Source: Geothrix sp. 21YS21S-4 (GTDB lineage Bacteria > Acidobacteriota > Holophagae > Holophagales > Holophagaceae). From it: a stretch of 64,000 nucleotides of DNA. Shown one piece after another: positions 25,914-34,328 of this stretch. The number at the start of each line of letters is the position of its first letter. The stretch's first letter is position 1. The stretch lies in NCBI RefSeq assembly GCF_030845995.1, contig NZ_CP132719.1, forward strand, positions 1,364,001 to 1,428,000, in the 5' to 3' direction. The position numbers and the translations under genes are program-made. The notes below the pieces were generated by a model. The model was not told where the DNA came from. It saw only the letters and a list, made by a program, of their open reading frames with translations, and made no database searches.

Positions 25914-26638
25914 GTGCGGGCTTCCGCGAGGGTGCCGAGCATCTCCTTCACGGCCCGCTCCAGGCCCACGAGCACGGCCCGGCCGATGATGCTGTGGCCG
26001 ATGTTGAGCTCCTCGATCTCGGGCATGGCCGCGATGGGGCCGACGTTCTGGAGGTTCAGGCCATGGCCCGCCAGGACGCGGAGCCCGAGGCGGCTGCCCA
26101 GGCGCGCCGCGTCGCGGATCCGCGCCACTTCGGCGGTGGCATCGGAATCCATGGGCAGGTCGCTGTAGACCCCGGTGTTCAGCTCCACCGCGTCGGCCTC
26201 CAGCTTGGCGGACATCTTCACCTGGTCGAGGACGGGATCCACGAACAGGCTCACCCGGATCCCGGCGCTCCGCAGTTCGCGGATGATGGGGCGCAGCATC
26301 CCCTGGAGGAAGATGGCGTCCAGCCCCCCCTGGGTGGTGAGTTCCTCGCGGCTCTCCGGGACCAGGGTCACCCACGACGGCCGGGCCGGGATGACGGCCT
26401 CCAGGGCCTCGGGATTGGCAGCGCACTCCACGTTGAGGGGAACGGCCAGGACGTCCTTCAGGACCCGGAGGTCCCGGTCCTGGATGTGGCGCCGGTCGCC
26501 GCGGAGATGGACCGTGATCCCCTGCGCGCCGGCGCTTTGCGCCAGGAGGGCGGCGGCCACGGGTTCGGGCTCATGCCCGCCCCGGGCCTGCCGGAGGGTG
26601 GCCACATGATCGACGTTGACGCCAAGCCTGGGGGTCAA
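25910..26638 (-). CDS. pdxJ: Pyridoxine 5'-phosphate synthase
   Basis: 242 residues. It joins 1-deoxyxylulose 5-phosphate and aminoacetone 3-phosphate to pyridoxine 5'-phosphate in the DXP-dependent vitamin B6 route. LGVNVDHVATLRQARGG at the N-terminus, ITVHLRGDRRHIQDRD near 41, VNLTLVPE-like SWVTLVPE near 87 and GHGLNLQNV near 191 are diagnostic. The start is a TTG with GGAG 6 bases upstream; no closer ATG fits the conserved N-terminus. Confidence 0.95.
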   Translation of the reverse strand: MTPRLGVNVDHVATLRQARGGHEPEPVAAALLAQSAGAQGITVHLRGDRRHIQDRDLRVLKDVLAVPLNVECAANPEALEAVIPARPSWVTLVPESREELTTQGGLDAIFLQGMLRPIIRELRSAGIRVSLFVDPVLDQVKMSAKLEADAVELNTGVYSDLPMDSDATAEVARIRDAARLGSRLGLRVLAGHGLNLQNVGPIAAMPEIEELNIGHSIIGRAVLVGLERAVKEMLGTLAEART

Positions 26639-26723
26639 TGGGGGCTCCGGGGTTGATCTTCCTTAGCTTACCTCCGCGTCAGGCCTGCGGATGGAAGATT
26701 TCAGCGCAAAAAGGAGTTGAAAC

Positions 26724-26729
26724 ATGTAA
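26724..26729 (+). other. Minimal start-stop element (ATG TAA) before the dioxygenase gene
   Basis: GGAG at 26713-26716 is 7 bases before ATG at 26724, which is followed at once by TAA and then by the ATG of the next gene at 26730. The best-spaced ribosome site therefore points to a one-codon ORF directly abutting the real start. Confidence 0.4.
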
Positions 26730-27539
26730 ATGATCGGTTCACCCTTGGTTCCCATGGCCGCCTCTCCTTCCTTCCCTCCCGTCCTGTTCCTCGCCCACGG
26801 TTCGCCGATGCTCGGCCTGGACGGGGAAGCCTGGGGCGCGGCGCTGACGGCGCTGGGGCGGGAAGTGCCGCGGCCGCGGGCCGTGCTGGTGTGTTCCGCC
26901 CACTGGGAGGCGCCCGGTCCCTTCCGTTTGTCTTCCGCGGTCCGGCCCGGCGTGATGCACGATTTCGGCGGCTTTCCGGAGGCGCTGTACGCCCTCGACT
27001 ACCCCGCGCCCGGCGCGCCGGACGTGGCCGCGGAGGCCGCCGAGCTGTTGCGGGCCGCGGGCCTGGAGGCGGAACTGGATCCCGCGCGGCCCCTGGATCA
27101 CGGCGCCTGGGTGCCCCTGCGGTACCTGGCGCCGGAGGCCGACGTGCCCGTGATCCAGCTCTCCCTCCCGCGTCCCCGCACGCCGGAGAGCCTGCTGGCC
27201 GCCGGCCGCGCCCTGGCGCCGCTGCGGGATTCCGGCGTGCTGATCCTGGGGAGCGGCGGGGTGGTGCACAACCTCCGCCGCGTGAACTGGGAGGGCGACG
27301 CCCCGCCGCCCGCCTGGGGCGCGTCCTTCGACGCCTGGGTCCAAGCGAAGGTGGCGAAAGGCGACGCCGCCGCCTTGGCGGACTGGCGGCGGGCCCCCGG
27401 GGCCGCGGAATCGGTCCCGACCTCCGAACACTTCGATCCGCTGTTCGTGGCCCTCGGCGCCGCGGGCAGCGCGGGGACACTGGTCTTCGAGGGGTGGCAA
27501 CTCGGGAGTCTCAGCCTGCGGAGCTGGCGCTTCGCCTGA
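26730..27539 (+). CDS. Extradiol ring-cleavage dioxygenase, DODA/LigB-like
   Basis: 269 residues of the class III extradiol dioxygenase fold (YgiD/4,5-DOPA dioxygenase group). Metal-site histidines are in FLAHGSPM (H23) and CSAHWEAP (H58). VMHDFGGFP and LDHGAWVPLRYL follow, and GSGGVVHNLRRVNW near 170 completes the usual set. It would oxidatively open a catechol-type ring; its natural substrate is unknown. An alternative start is the ATG at 26754 (MAASP). Its stop codon lies in a 6-bp palindrome, GCCTGA/TCAGGC (27534-27548), that also contains the stop of the convergent permease gene. Confidence 0.85.
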   Translation: MIGSPLVPMAASPSFPPVLFLAHGSPMLGLDGEAWGAALTALGREVPRPRAVLVCSAHWEAPGPFRLSSAVRPGVMHDFGGFPEALYALDYPAPGAPDVAAEAAELLRAAGLEAELDPARPLDHGAWVPLRYLAPEADVPVIQLSLPRPRTPESLLAAGRALAPLRDSGVLILGSGGVVHNLRRVNWEGDAPPPAWGASFDAWVQAKVAKGDAAALADWRRAPGAAESVPTSEHFDPLFVALGAAGSAGTLVFEGWQLGSLSLRSWRFA

Positions 27540-27542
27540 GCG

Positions 27543-28670
27543 TCAGGCCTCCGCTCGCTTGAGGCTGCGGAGAGCCATGCCCCAGATGACCGCGCCGAGC
27601 CCCAGCAGCTTGAGGACTTCGGGCCAGAAGGCCTCCAGCCCCGCGCCGCGCAGGACGATGGCCCGCATGATCACCAGGAAGTGGGTGAGGGGCATCAGCT
27701 CGCCCAGGGCGTAGAACAGCGTGGGCATGCTCTCCCGCGGGAAGATGTAGCCGCTGAGGAACACGAAGGGCAGGAACGTCAGCATGCTCATCTGGGCGCT
27801 CTGGCCCTGGCTCTGGGCCACGGTGGAGATGCGGATCCCGATCCCGAGCATGGCCACGATGAACAGGCCCGCCATCAGGTAGAGCAGGAGGACGGAACCC
27901 GCCACGGGCACCTGGAAGAAGAGGTGCGCCACGCCGAACAGGACGGTCATCTGGAGGTAGGCCATCGCCACCACGGGGATCACCTTGCCCGCAAAGAGCT
28001 CGAGGGGTGTCACGGGCGTGACCAGCACCTGGTCCAGGGTGCCGCGCTCCTTCTCCCGAACGATGGCATTGGCCGAGAACATGATGCAGGTCATGGAGAG
28101 GATGACGCCCACGAGCCCCGGCACGATGAAGGTGGGGCTGCGGAGGTCGGGGTTGTACCAGGGCCGGATCCGCACCTCCACGGGCATCACCGGCTTGGCG
28201 GCGCCGCCGTAGCCCATGCGGTCGAACAGCAGCTGCGTGTTGCGGAGCTGGCCGACGCCCTGGGCCGTGGCCATGGCGTTGGAAGCGGTGGTGGGGCTGG
28301 AGCCGTCCACGATGATCATCACCTCGCCGGTCCCGCCCGAGCGGATGCGGCGGGCGTAGTCCGGCGGGAACCATACGCCCACCTGCGCCTTCCCCCGGTC
28401 CAGGGCGGCCCGCAGATCGGCCTCGGAGGCCACCTGGGCCTTCACGTCGAAGTACTGGGTGGCCACCAGGCCGTCCACGAAGCTGCGGCTCTCCTGGCTG
28501 CGGGACTCGTCCAGGACGGCGGCGGGCATGTGCTTCACGTCGTAGTCGATGGCGTAGCCGAAGATGACCAGCTGCATGAGCGGCATCCCCAGCGCGAAGG
28601 CCAGGGTCAGCCGGTCCCGGCGGAGCTGCAGGAATTCCTTCCAGACCAGGGCTCGGATGCGGTTCCACAT
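27543..28670 (-). CDS. ABC-2 type exporter permease (YhhJ-like)
   Basis: 375 residues. An N-terminal membrane anchor (LTLAFALGMPLMQLVIFGYA) is followed by a long extracytoplasmic domain (about 45-170) and five hydrophobic segments. IVREKERGTLDQVLVTPV near 215 is the coupling motif of ABC-2 permeases that contacts the ATPase. This layout is that of drug/small-molecule exporters of the YhhJ/YbhR type. It is last in the operon with an HlyD-like protein and two ATPases. Confidence 0.88.
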   Translation of the reverse strand: MWNRIRALVWKEFLQLRRDRLTLAFALGMPLMQLVIFGYAIDYDVKHMPAAVLDESRSQESRSFVDGLVATQYFDVKAQVASEADLRAALDRGKAQVGVWFPPDYARRIRSGGTGEVMIIVDGSSPTTASNAMATAQGVGQLRNTQLLFDRMGYGGAAKPVMPVEVRIRPWYNPDLRSPTFIVPGLVGVILSMTCIMFSANAIVREKERGTLDQVLVTPVTPLELFAGKVIPVVAMAYLQMTVLFGVAHLFFQVPVAGSVLLLYLMAGLFIVAMLGIGIRISTVAQSQGQSAQMSMLTFLPFVFLSGYIFPRESMPTLFYALGELMPLTHFLVIMRAIVLRGAGLEAFWPEVLKLLGLGAVIWGMALRSLKRAEA

Positions 28671-28681
28671 GGCCGGATTCC

Positions 28682-29611
28682 TTAGGCAGCGCGGCTGCGC
28701 TGGACGAGGTCCACGAACAGGTCTTCGAGAGAGGGCAGGTCGGGCGGCAGCGCCTGGAAGGTGTGGCCTTCCGCCCGCAATGCGGCGAGGAGGGGCGCCG
28801 AATCCGCGTCGGCGGGCAGCGACAGCCGGACGCTGCGCCCGAGCAGCTCGGCCGCCAGGACCTCGGGATGGGCGCGCGCGGCGGCGCGGAGTTCGCGGAA
28901 GCCCTCTCCGCGCAGCTCCACGACCTGGCGCCCCAGCGCCTCCTTCAGCGCGCGGGGCCGCCCGTAGGCCATCAGCCGGCCGCCGAGGATGAAGGCCAGG
29001 CGGTCGCACTGGTCGGCCTCGGCGAGGTTGTGGGTGGTGACGAGGATGCTCATCCCCTCGGCGGCGAGCTGGTCCATGGACTCCCAGAACAGGCGCCGCC
29101 TCAGCGGATCGACGCCGCTGGTGGGCTCGTCCAGGAACAGCACCTCGGGCCGGTGGAGGGTGGCCGCGGCGAGGGCCACCCGTTGCCGCTCTCCGGTGGA
29201 CAGGGCCGACACCAGCAGGTCCCGGTGGTCCCACACCTGCATCTCCTTCAGCCGGAACTCGGCTTCCGACGCCAGCCGCGCGCCCTGCAGCCCGTACAGC
29301 CCGCCGAAGAAGCGGAGGTTCTCCGCCACGGTGAGATCCGTGAGCAGGCTGGATTTCTGGCTCATGTAGCCCATCCGGGCGCGCACCCGGTCGGCCTCGG
29401 TGAACAGGTCGCGGCCCAGGGCCCAGGCCTCGCCCGCGCTGGGGGCCAGCACGCCGCACAGCATTCGGATCGTGGTGCTCTTGCCCGCGCCGTTGGGGCC
29501 GAGGAATCCGAAGATCTCCCCGCGCTCGATCTCGAAGGAGAGGTCCGAGACCGCCGTGAAGTCGCCGAACCGGCGGGTGAGGCCGCGGACCTGCAGAACG
29601 GGCTCAGGCAT
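28682..29611 (-). CDS. ABC exporter ATP-binding protein (second)
   Basis: 309 residues. Walker A GPNGAGKST at 38-46, signature LSTGERQ at 137-143 (LSTGE in place of LSGGQ), Walker B LFLDEP at 158-163 and a switch histidine in VTTHNL. About 85 C-terminal residues extend past the nucleotide domain. It overlaps the first ATPase gene by 8 bp and is followed by the permease after 11 bp, so it powers the same exporter. Confidence 0.92.
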   Translation of the reverse strand: MPEPVLQVRGLTRRFGDFTAVSDLSFEIERGEIFGFLGPNGAGKSTTIRMLCGVLAPSAGEAWALGRDLFTEADRVRARMGYMSQKSSLLTDLTVAENLRFFGGLYGLQGARLASEAEFRLKEMQVWDHRDLLVSALSTGERQRVALAAATLHRPEVLFLDEPTSGVDPLRRRLFWESMDQLAAEGMSILVTTHNLAEADQCDRLAFILGGRLMAYGRPRALKEALGRQVVELRGEGFRELRAAARAHPEVLAAELLGRSVRLSLPADADSAPLLAALRAEGHTFQALPPDLPSLEDLFVDLVQRSRAA

Positions 29612-30488
29612 GGACCTCTCCCGCGGCCAGGGCGTGGAGGAACACGTCTTCGAGGCTGGCCTCGGCCAGACGAACTTGCTGGACGCCGGGAAGGGCCGCC
29701 AGCCGCGCGAGCAGGGGTTCGGAATCCTGCTCGGGAAACCGCACGCGGAGCGCCTCGCCTTCGGCGGAGACGTCGAGGGGATTCAAAGCGCCCAGGGCTT
29801 CCCGGGTCTCTCGCCGGCGGGCGCTCACCAGGTGGAACACGAGCCCGGGCAACCCCCGCCGGAAGGACGCGAGATCGCCTTCCTGCAGGATCCGCCCCTC
29901 GTGCATCAGCAGCATCCGGTGCGCGTACTCGGCCTCGTCCATGTAGGGCGTGGAGAACAGGATCGCCACGCCCTCGTCGTGGACGGCGTGCAGCAGCTCC
30001 CAGAATTCGCGGCGGCTGACGGGATCCACGCCGGTGGTGGGCTCGTCCAGGAGGAGCAGCCGGGGCTCGGTCAGCAGGGCGGCGCAGAGCGCGAGCTTCT
30101 GCTTCATTCCGCCGGAGAGGGCGCCGGAGGGACGGTCCTCGAAGCGCGCCAGGTCCACGGATTCCAGCAGGCGCCGGATCCGCGGCGCGGGGTCCGCCAG
30201 ACTGAACAGCCCGGCCTGGAACCGCAGGTTCTCGCCCACAGTGAGGTCCGGCGCCAGGCTGAACGCCTGGGGCACGTAACTGATCTCCCGGCGGTCCACG
30301 TGGCGCGCGAGGTTGCCGCCGGTGGCTTTCTGGAGGCCCACCAGCACCCGGAAGGTCGTGGTCTTTCCGGCGCCGTCGGGGCCGATGAGCCCCACCAGGT
30401 CGCCCTCGGACAGGGTGAGGTCTAGGCCCTTCACGGCTTCTTTCGCGCCGAAGCGGCACGCCAGGCCGTGGGCTTCCAGCAGGCTCAT
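29604..30488 (-). CDS. ABC exporter ATP-binding protein (first)
   Basis: 294 residues. Walker A GPDGAGKTT at 36-44, signature LSGGMKQ at 124-130 and Walker B LLLLDEP at 144-150. The usual switch histidine region reads FSTPYMDEAE, with Pro-Tyr where H is expected. That may make this the degenerate site of an ATPase pair. In YbhF and RbbA two such domains are fused in one protein; here they are separate genes. The ATG overlaps the end of the HlyD-like gene by 4 bases. Confidence 0.9.
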   Translation of the reverse strand: MSLLEAHGLACRFGAKEAVKGLDLTLSEGDLVGLIGPDGAGKTTTFRVLVGLQKATGGNLARHVDRREISYVPQAFSLAPDLTVGENLRFQAGLFSLADPAPRIRRLLESVDLARFEDRPSGALSGGMKQKLALCAALLTEPRLLLLDEPTTGVDPVSRREFWELLHAVHDEGVAILFSTPYMDEAEYAHRMLLMHEGRILQEGDLASFRRGLPGLVFHLVSARRRETREALGALNPLDVSAEGEALRVRFPEQDSEPLLARLAALPGVQQVRLAEASLEDVFLHALAAGEVHA

Positions 30489-31441
30489 CGCGCGGGATCC
30501 GCGAGGCGCACGTCCACGGCCGCGCCGGGAACCAGGCCCTTGTCCCACCCGCCGGGCAGGTTCACCCGGGCGGGATAGACCAGGTTCACGCGCTCTTCGC
30601 GGCTCTCGACCATCTTCGGGGTGAACTCGGCCTCGGATCCGATCTCGTCCAGGGTGGCCTGGAACGTCCGCTTGTCCTCGGTCTCGACCCCCACGGAAGC
30701 CCCGATCCGCACGCGGCTGAGGAGCGGCTGGGGCAGGTAGACGCGGACCCACAGCTGATCCAGGCGGGCCAGGGTCACCACGGGCTGGCCCGCCGTGAGG
30801 ACGGTGCCCGGCTCGCGGAGGCGGTGGGTGACGACGCCGTCGAAGGGCGCGCGGACCTCGGTGAAGCCGGCCTGGACGCGGCTCTGCTGGAGGACGGCCT
30901 GGGCCTTCCGGGCTTCGGCGGAGCCTGCCTGCCGCTGCTCGATGCGGGCGCCGGCGCGGAGTTCCGCCAGGGCCTTGGCCTGGAGGTGGAGGGTGGCGGC
31001 GGCCCGGTCGCGCTCGGCCACGGCGCGGTCCAGCTCGGCCTGGGACAGGACGGTGTCCTGGAAGAGGCGGCGCGTGCGGAGGAGGTTCTCGTCCGCGAGC
31101 TTCACGGCGGCTTCGGCGTCCCGCACCCGGGCCTCGCCCTGGGCGATCTCCTCGGCGCGGGTGCCCCGGTCCAGCTCCAGCCGCTTGGCCTCGGCGCTGT
31201 CGAAGCCCGCCTGATCGCGCAGCACCGCGGCGTCCAGCTCCTCGGCCGCCACCCGCGCCAGGAGATCGCCGGCCTTCACCCGCTGGCCCTCGCGAACGGT
31301 GAGTTCCAGCAGCCGTCCCCCGGCTCGGGGGCCGAGGTCGGTGAGGTAGGCCTCCACCCGGCCGTTCAGCAGGGGACGCGGATCCCGGCGGCAGGCCAGG
31401 AGCAGCACGGGAAGCACCAAGAGGGCGGGGAGCTTGCGCAT
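30485..31441 (-). CDS. HlyD-family periplasmic adaptor lipoprotein
   Basis: 318 residues. A lipobox (VLLLAC) near residue 17 predicts a lipid-anchored protein. RAGGRLLELTVREGQRVKAGD near 40-60 is the first half of the lipoyl-like domain, 70-180 a helical hairpin rich in Ala/Glu/Arg, and VRAPFDGVVTHRLREPGTV near 200 the second half, followed by a beta-barrel domain. Such adaptors (YbhG/YhiI type) link an inner-membrane exporter to an outer-membrane channel; no TolC-like gene is in the operon. Confidence 0.88.
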   Translation of the reverse strand: MRKLPALLVLPVLLLACRRDPRPLLNGRVEAYLTDLGPRAGGRLLELTVREGQRVKAGDLLARVAAEELDAAVLRDQAGFDSAEAKRLELDRGTRAEEIAQGEARVRDAEAAVKLADENLLRTRRLFQDTVLSQAELDRAVAERDRAAATLHLQAKALAELRAGARIEQRQAGSAEARKAQAVLQQSRVQAGFTEVRAPFDGVVTHRLREPGTVLTAGQPVVTLARLDQLWVRVYLPQPLLSRVRIGASVGVETEDKRTFQATLDEIGSEAEFTPKMVESREERVNLVYPARVNLPGGWDKGLVPGAAVDVRLADPAR

Positions 31442-31458
31442 GGGGGCCTCGTCGGCGA

Positions 31459-32133
31459 TCAGCGGGCGGGAAGGGGCGGAAGGGGGGCGAAGGGATCGGC
31501 GGCGATCCCCCGCCAGAAGAGCTGGAGCCAGGCGCGCTCGCCCTCGGCCACGGCCACTTCCGGGGCCAGCCCCATCACGTGGGCGCCCACGACGGGCAGG
31601 AGGTCGAGGATTTCCAGTTGGAGCCGCACCAGGAAGAAGGTGGTGAGGAGCGGATGGATGTCGGGCCGGATCTCGCCCCGGGCGACGCCCTGCTGGAGCA
31701 GCGCGCGGACATAGGCTCCCGCGCCCAGCACCTTCTCCTGGATGAGGGCGTGGATGCCCTCTGCTCCCTTCACGATCTCCCCGCGGATGAGGCTCCGGAG
31801 GCCGGCATCGCCGCCCAGCCGCCGCTGGTAGATGCCCAGGACGTCCCACAGGCGGAGCGGCATGGGCCGGGCGTCGGCGGGATCCGCCAAGCGCTGGAGA
31901 TCCTCCACCAGGGGCGGGATCCGACGGTCCAGGAGGGCGGTGAACATCGCCTCCTTGCTGTCGAAGTGGTAGTAGATCAGCGCCGGATCGCAACCGGCCT
32001 GGCGGGCGATGGCGCGGAGGCTCGCGGCCCGCAGTCCTTCCCGTGTGAAGACGGCCTGGGCCGCGTCCAGGATCTGGTCGGGCGCCACCCGGTGGGGCTT
32101 GGGACCGCGGGGACGGGGGACGGATTGGGGCAT
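31459..32133 (-). CDS. TetR-family regulator of the ABC exporter operon
   Basis: 224 residues. Helix-turn-helix at about 17-65 (ILDAAQAVFTREG, then LRAIARQAGCDPALIYYHFDSKEAMF) is the TetR DNA-binding domain. The C-terminal ligand domain is unassigned. It is the first gene of the operon, 17 bp before the adaptor gene. An 18-bp perfect palindrome 14 bp before its start is the probable operator, so it very likely represses itself and the exporter until a ligand binds. Confidence 0.9.
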   Translation of the reverse strand: MPQSVPRPRGPKPHRVAPDQILDAAQAVFTREGLRAASLRAIARQAGCDPALIYYHFDSKEAMFTALLDRRIPPLVEDLQRLADPADARPMPLRLWDVLGIYQRRLGGDAGLRSLIRGEIVKGAEGIHALIQEKVLGAGAYVRALLQQGVARGEIRPDIHPLLTTFFLVRLQLEILDLLPVVGAHVMGLAPEVAVAEGERAWLQLFWRGIAADPFAPLPPLPAR

Positions 32134-32147
32134 GCCGGGGGCTCCAA

Positions 32148-32165
32148 ATTCAACGCACGTTGAAT
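32148..32165. promoter_or_regulatory. Palindromic TetR operator
   Basis: ATTCAACG (32148-32155) and CGTTGAAT (32158-32165) are perfect 8-bp reverse complements around CA. Size and symmetry are those of TetR-family operators. It overlaps the -10 element of the minus-strand promoter beside it, so binding would block transcription of the exporter operon. Confidence 0.75.
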
Positions 32166-32192
32166 CATGGGCTGAGCGCGGTGCCCGGACAA
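32164..32192 (-). promoter_or_regulatory. Promoter of the tetR-exporter operon
   Basis: On the minus strand TTGTCC (32192-32187) and CATGAT (32169-32164) stand 17 bp apart, each matching sigma70 boxes in four of six positions. The operator palindrome begins within the -10 box. Confidence 0.55.
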
Positions 32193-32232
32193 GGCCTTAT
32201 TTCATCGCGTGTAGAAATACTTGCCGGCCATG

Positions 32233-32262
32233 AAAAAGCCCCCGAATGACCGAGGGCTTGAA
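32233..32262 (-). terminator. Intrinsic terminator of rpoZ
   Basis: On the minus strand CAAGCCCTCGG and CGGGGGCTT form a hairpin (AAGCCC/GGGCTT outer stem, with inner CG pairs). It is followed by a run of five T. It lies 18 bp after the rpoZ stop. Confidence 0.75.
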
Positions 32263-32279
32263 GGGGACGCGGCGAAGGC

Positions 32280-32564
32280 CTATTCGCTGGAGATGGGCAC
32301 GACCGTGGTGTCTTCGAGGGCGACGATCTCGGCTTCCTCGAAGGCGATTCGGTTTTCCTCGACCTCGGCCACCGCCACCTGGCCCCAGAAGGAGGCGAGC
32401 TTGGGGGCGTCCTGGGCCTGGCCGTGCTTGTTCACGGGCACGATCACTTCCACCTTGGGGAAGGCGCCGCGCTGAAGCTGGTCGCACCGCTTGCCCGCCA
32501 CGACGACGAAACGGTACTTATTGGCGATTTCTTCCGGGACACGAACGATGGTGCGCTGGGTCAT
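32280..32564 (-). CDS. rpoZ: RNA polymerase omega subunit
   Basis: 94 residues. VPEEIANKYRFVVVAGKRCDQLQRGAFPKV near 8-38 is the omega signature (N-K-Y/F-R-F-V-x-V-A-x-K-R-x-x-Q-L). The subunit helps assemble RNA polymerase and, in many bacteria, takes part in ppGpp binding. The acidic C-terminal half is unusually rich in Glu/Val. Single-gene transcript with its own promoter and terminator. Confidence 0.85.
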   Translation of the reverse strand: MTQRTIVRVPEEIANKYRFVVVAGKRCDQLQRGAFPKVEVIVPVNKHGQAQDAPKLASFWGQVAVAEVEENRIAFEEAEIVALEDTTVVPISSE

Positions 32565-32582
32565 GGGCACTCCGAACCAGGA

Positions 32583-32611
32583 AGCATAGCATCCGGACGG
32601 GCCTCCGGCAA
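32583..32611 (-). promoter_or_regulatory. Promoter of rpoZ
   Basis: On the minus strand TTGCCG (32611-32606) and TATGCT (32588-32583) are 17 bp apart, 18 bp before the start codon. GGAG follows as ribosome binding site. Confidence 0.55.
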
Positions 32612-32646
32612 CGGTTGGAGTAGGATGGGGGCTTTCTGGAGGGGCG

Positions 32647-33117
32647 ATGGATCGGGGCGGACTCTGGCGCGCGGCCTTCGGGGGCAACCTCCGGCTCCTG
32701 GAGCGGAACGGCGGGGACCTCACCGAGGAACTGGCGGGCCGCCGGCCCGCGCCGGACGTGGCCTCCGCCGCCTGGCTCCTGGGCCACCTGATCCTCACCC
32801 GCCGGCGCCTGCTGGAGCTGGCCGGAGCGAAACCTGTCGAGGATCCCGCCTGGAGCACGCACTACGGCGGGGGGACTTCGGGCATCGAGGCCCACCTGGC
32901 GTGGCCGGCGCTGGTGGAGACCTTCCGCGCCCTGGACGGGACCCTGGGCGAGGCCTTCGAGATCCTGGCCGACTGGGACCGCCCCACCTGGAATCCCGCC
33001 CTGCGCGTGGACCAGCCGCTGGAGCAGGTGGTGGCGTTCCTCTTCCGGCACGAGTGCTACCACCTGGGCCAACTGGGGCTCGCCCGCAAGCTGTACGGCC
33101 TTCCTGGAGCCATCTGA
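32647..33117 (+). CDS. DinB-like four-helix protein
   Basis: 156 residues. The fold signature is three histidines that bind a metal: LLGHLILTRRRLL near 44 and FRHECYHLGQLGLARKLYGLPG near 132-153. Members are metal-dependent S-transferases or of unknown role; DinB here is only a family name and does not imply DNA-damage control. GGAGG stands 4 bases before the ATG. Its stop overlaps the coaBC start (TGATG). Confidence 0.75.
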   Translation: MDRGGLWRAAFGGNLRLLERNGGDLTEELAGRRPAPDVASAAWLLGHLILTRRRLLELAGAKPVEDPAWSTHYGGGTSGIEAHLAWPALVETFRALDGTLGEAFEILADWDRPTWNPALRVDQPLEQVVAFLFRHECYHLGQLGLARKLYGLPGAI

Positions 33118-34319
33118 TGCAGATCATCCTGGGCATCACCGGCGGCGTGGCCGCCTACAAGGCCGCCGACCTGGCCCGCCTCCTCGCCAACCGCGGCCAC
33201 CGGGTGCGCTGCATCCTCACCGAAGCCGGCGCGCGGTTCATCACCCCGCTCACCCTCAGCAGCCTGACCGGCGAGCCCTGCTACGGCGCCAATCCCGACC
33301 AGGGCGAATGGCGCGCGGTTCCCAACATCGAGCACATCGAGCTGGCGCGCTGGGCCGAACTGGTGGCCGTGGTCCCCGCCACGGCGAACATCCTGGGCAA
33401 GGCCGCCAACGGCCTGGCTTCGGACCTGCTCAGCACCGTGCTGCTGGCGACCCGGGCGCCGATCCTCTGGGCCCCCGCCATGAACACGGGGATGTGGGAG
33501 CACCCGGCGGTTCAGGCCAACCTCGACCGGCTGCGCTCCTTCGGCCACGCGGTGGTGGAACCCGGCGAGGGCGTGTTGGCCTGCGGGGAGGAAGGCTCGG
33601 GCAAGCTGGCGGAAGTGGCCGTCATCGCCGAAGCGATCCAGGTCCACGGCGCGCCGAAGCTGCCGGTTTTGGCCGGGCGGACCGTCCTGATCACCGCGGG
33701 TCCCACCCGGGAGGATCTGGATCCGGTCCGCACCCTCACCAACCGCAGCACCGGCCTGATGGGCATCGAACTCGCGCGGGCCTTCCGCGACGCCGGCGCC
33801 CGGGTGCAGCTGGTTCTCGGCGGCGACCTTCCCGCGCCCTGGGGCGTGGAGACCCTCCGGGTGCGGAGCGCCCAGGACATGCTGGAGGCCTGCGAAGCCC
33901 GGTGGACTGCCGCCGATGGCCTCGTGGCCGCCGCCGCCGTGGCCGACCAGCGGCCGGAATCGCCCGCCGCGGAAAAGGCCAAGAAGCTCGAAGGGAACGA
34001 GACCCTGGTCCTGACGCGGACCCCGGACATCCTGGCGCGGCTGTCCGCCGCCCGGCGCCCGGACCAGTGGGCCGTGGGATTCGCCGCGGAGAGCGAGCAG
34101 CACCTGGGCCACGCCCAGGGCAAGCTGCTCAAGAAGGGCCTCGACGCGGTCCTGGTGAACGACATCCAGGGGGGGCGCGGCTTCGGCGCCCAGGACAACG
34201 CCCTGACCCCCATCACGTCCGAGGGTCCCCATCCCGCCATCGGTCCCCTTCCCAAGGACCAGCTCGCCCGCGCCGTCGTCCAGTGGTGGGCCCGCCGCCT
34301 GGAAGCCCGGCAGGGCTGA
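33117..34319 (+). CDS. coaBC: Bifunctional phosphopantothenoylcysteine decarboxylase/synthetase
   Basis: 400 residues in two domains of coenzyme A synthesis. CoaC (1-185): GITGGVAAYKAADLAR at the N-terminus binds FMN. Catalytic H73 is in IEHIELARWA, N123 in WAPAMNTGMWEHP and C156 in LACGEEGSGKL. CoaB (about 190-400): LITAGPTREDLDPVRTLTNRSTG and VNDIQGGRGFGAQDN, the latter matching the K/N-D-I region that binds CTP. Start chosen at 33117, directly overlapping the DinB-like stop. Confidence 0.95.
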   Translation: MQIILGITGGVAAYKAADLARLLANRGHRVRCILTEAGARFITPLTLSSLTGEPCYGANPDQGEWRAVPNIEHIELARWAELVAVVPATANILGKAANGLASDLLSTVLLATRAPILWAPAMNTGMWEHPAVQANLDRLRSFGHAVVEPGEGVLACGEEGSGKLAEVAVIAEAIQVHGAPKLPVLAGRTVLITAGPTREDLDPVRTLTNRSTGLMGIELARAFRDAGARVQLVLGGDLPAPWGVETLRVRSAQDMLEACEARWTAADGLVAAAAVADQRPESPAAEKAKKLEGNETLVLTRTPDILARLSAARRPDQWAVGFAAESEQHLGHAQGKLLKKGLDAVLVNDIQGGRGFGAQDNALTPITSEGPHPAIGPLPKDQLARAVVQWWARRLEARQG

Positions 34320-34328
34320 GGAGCGCTC

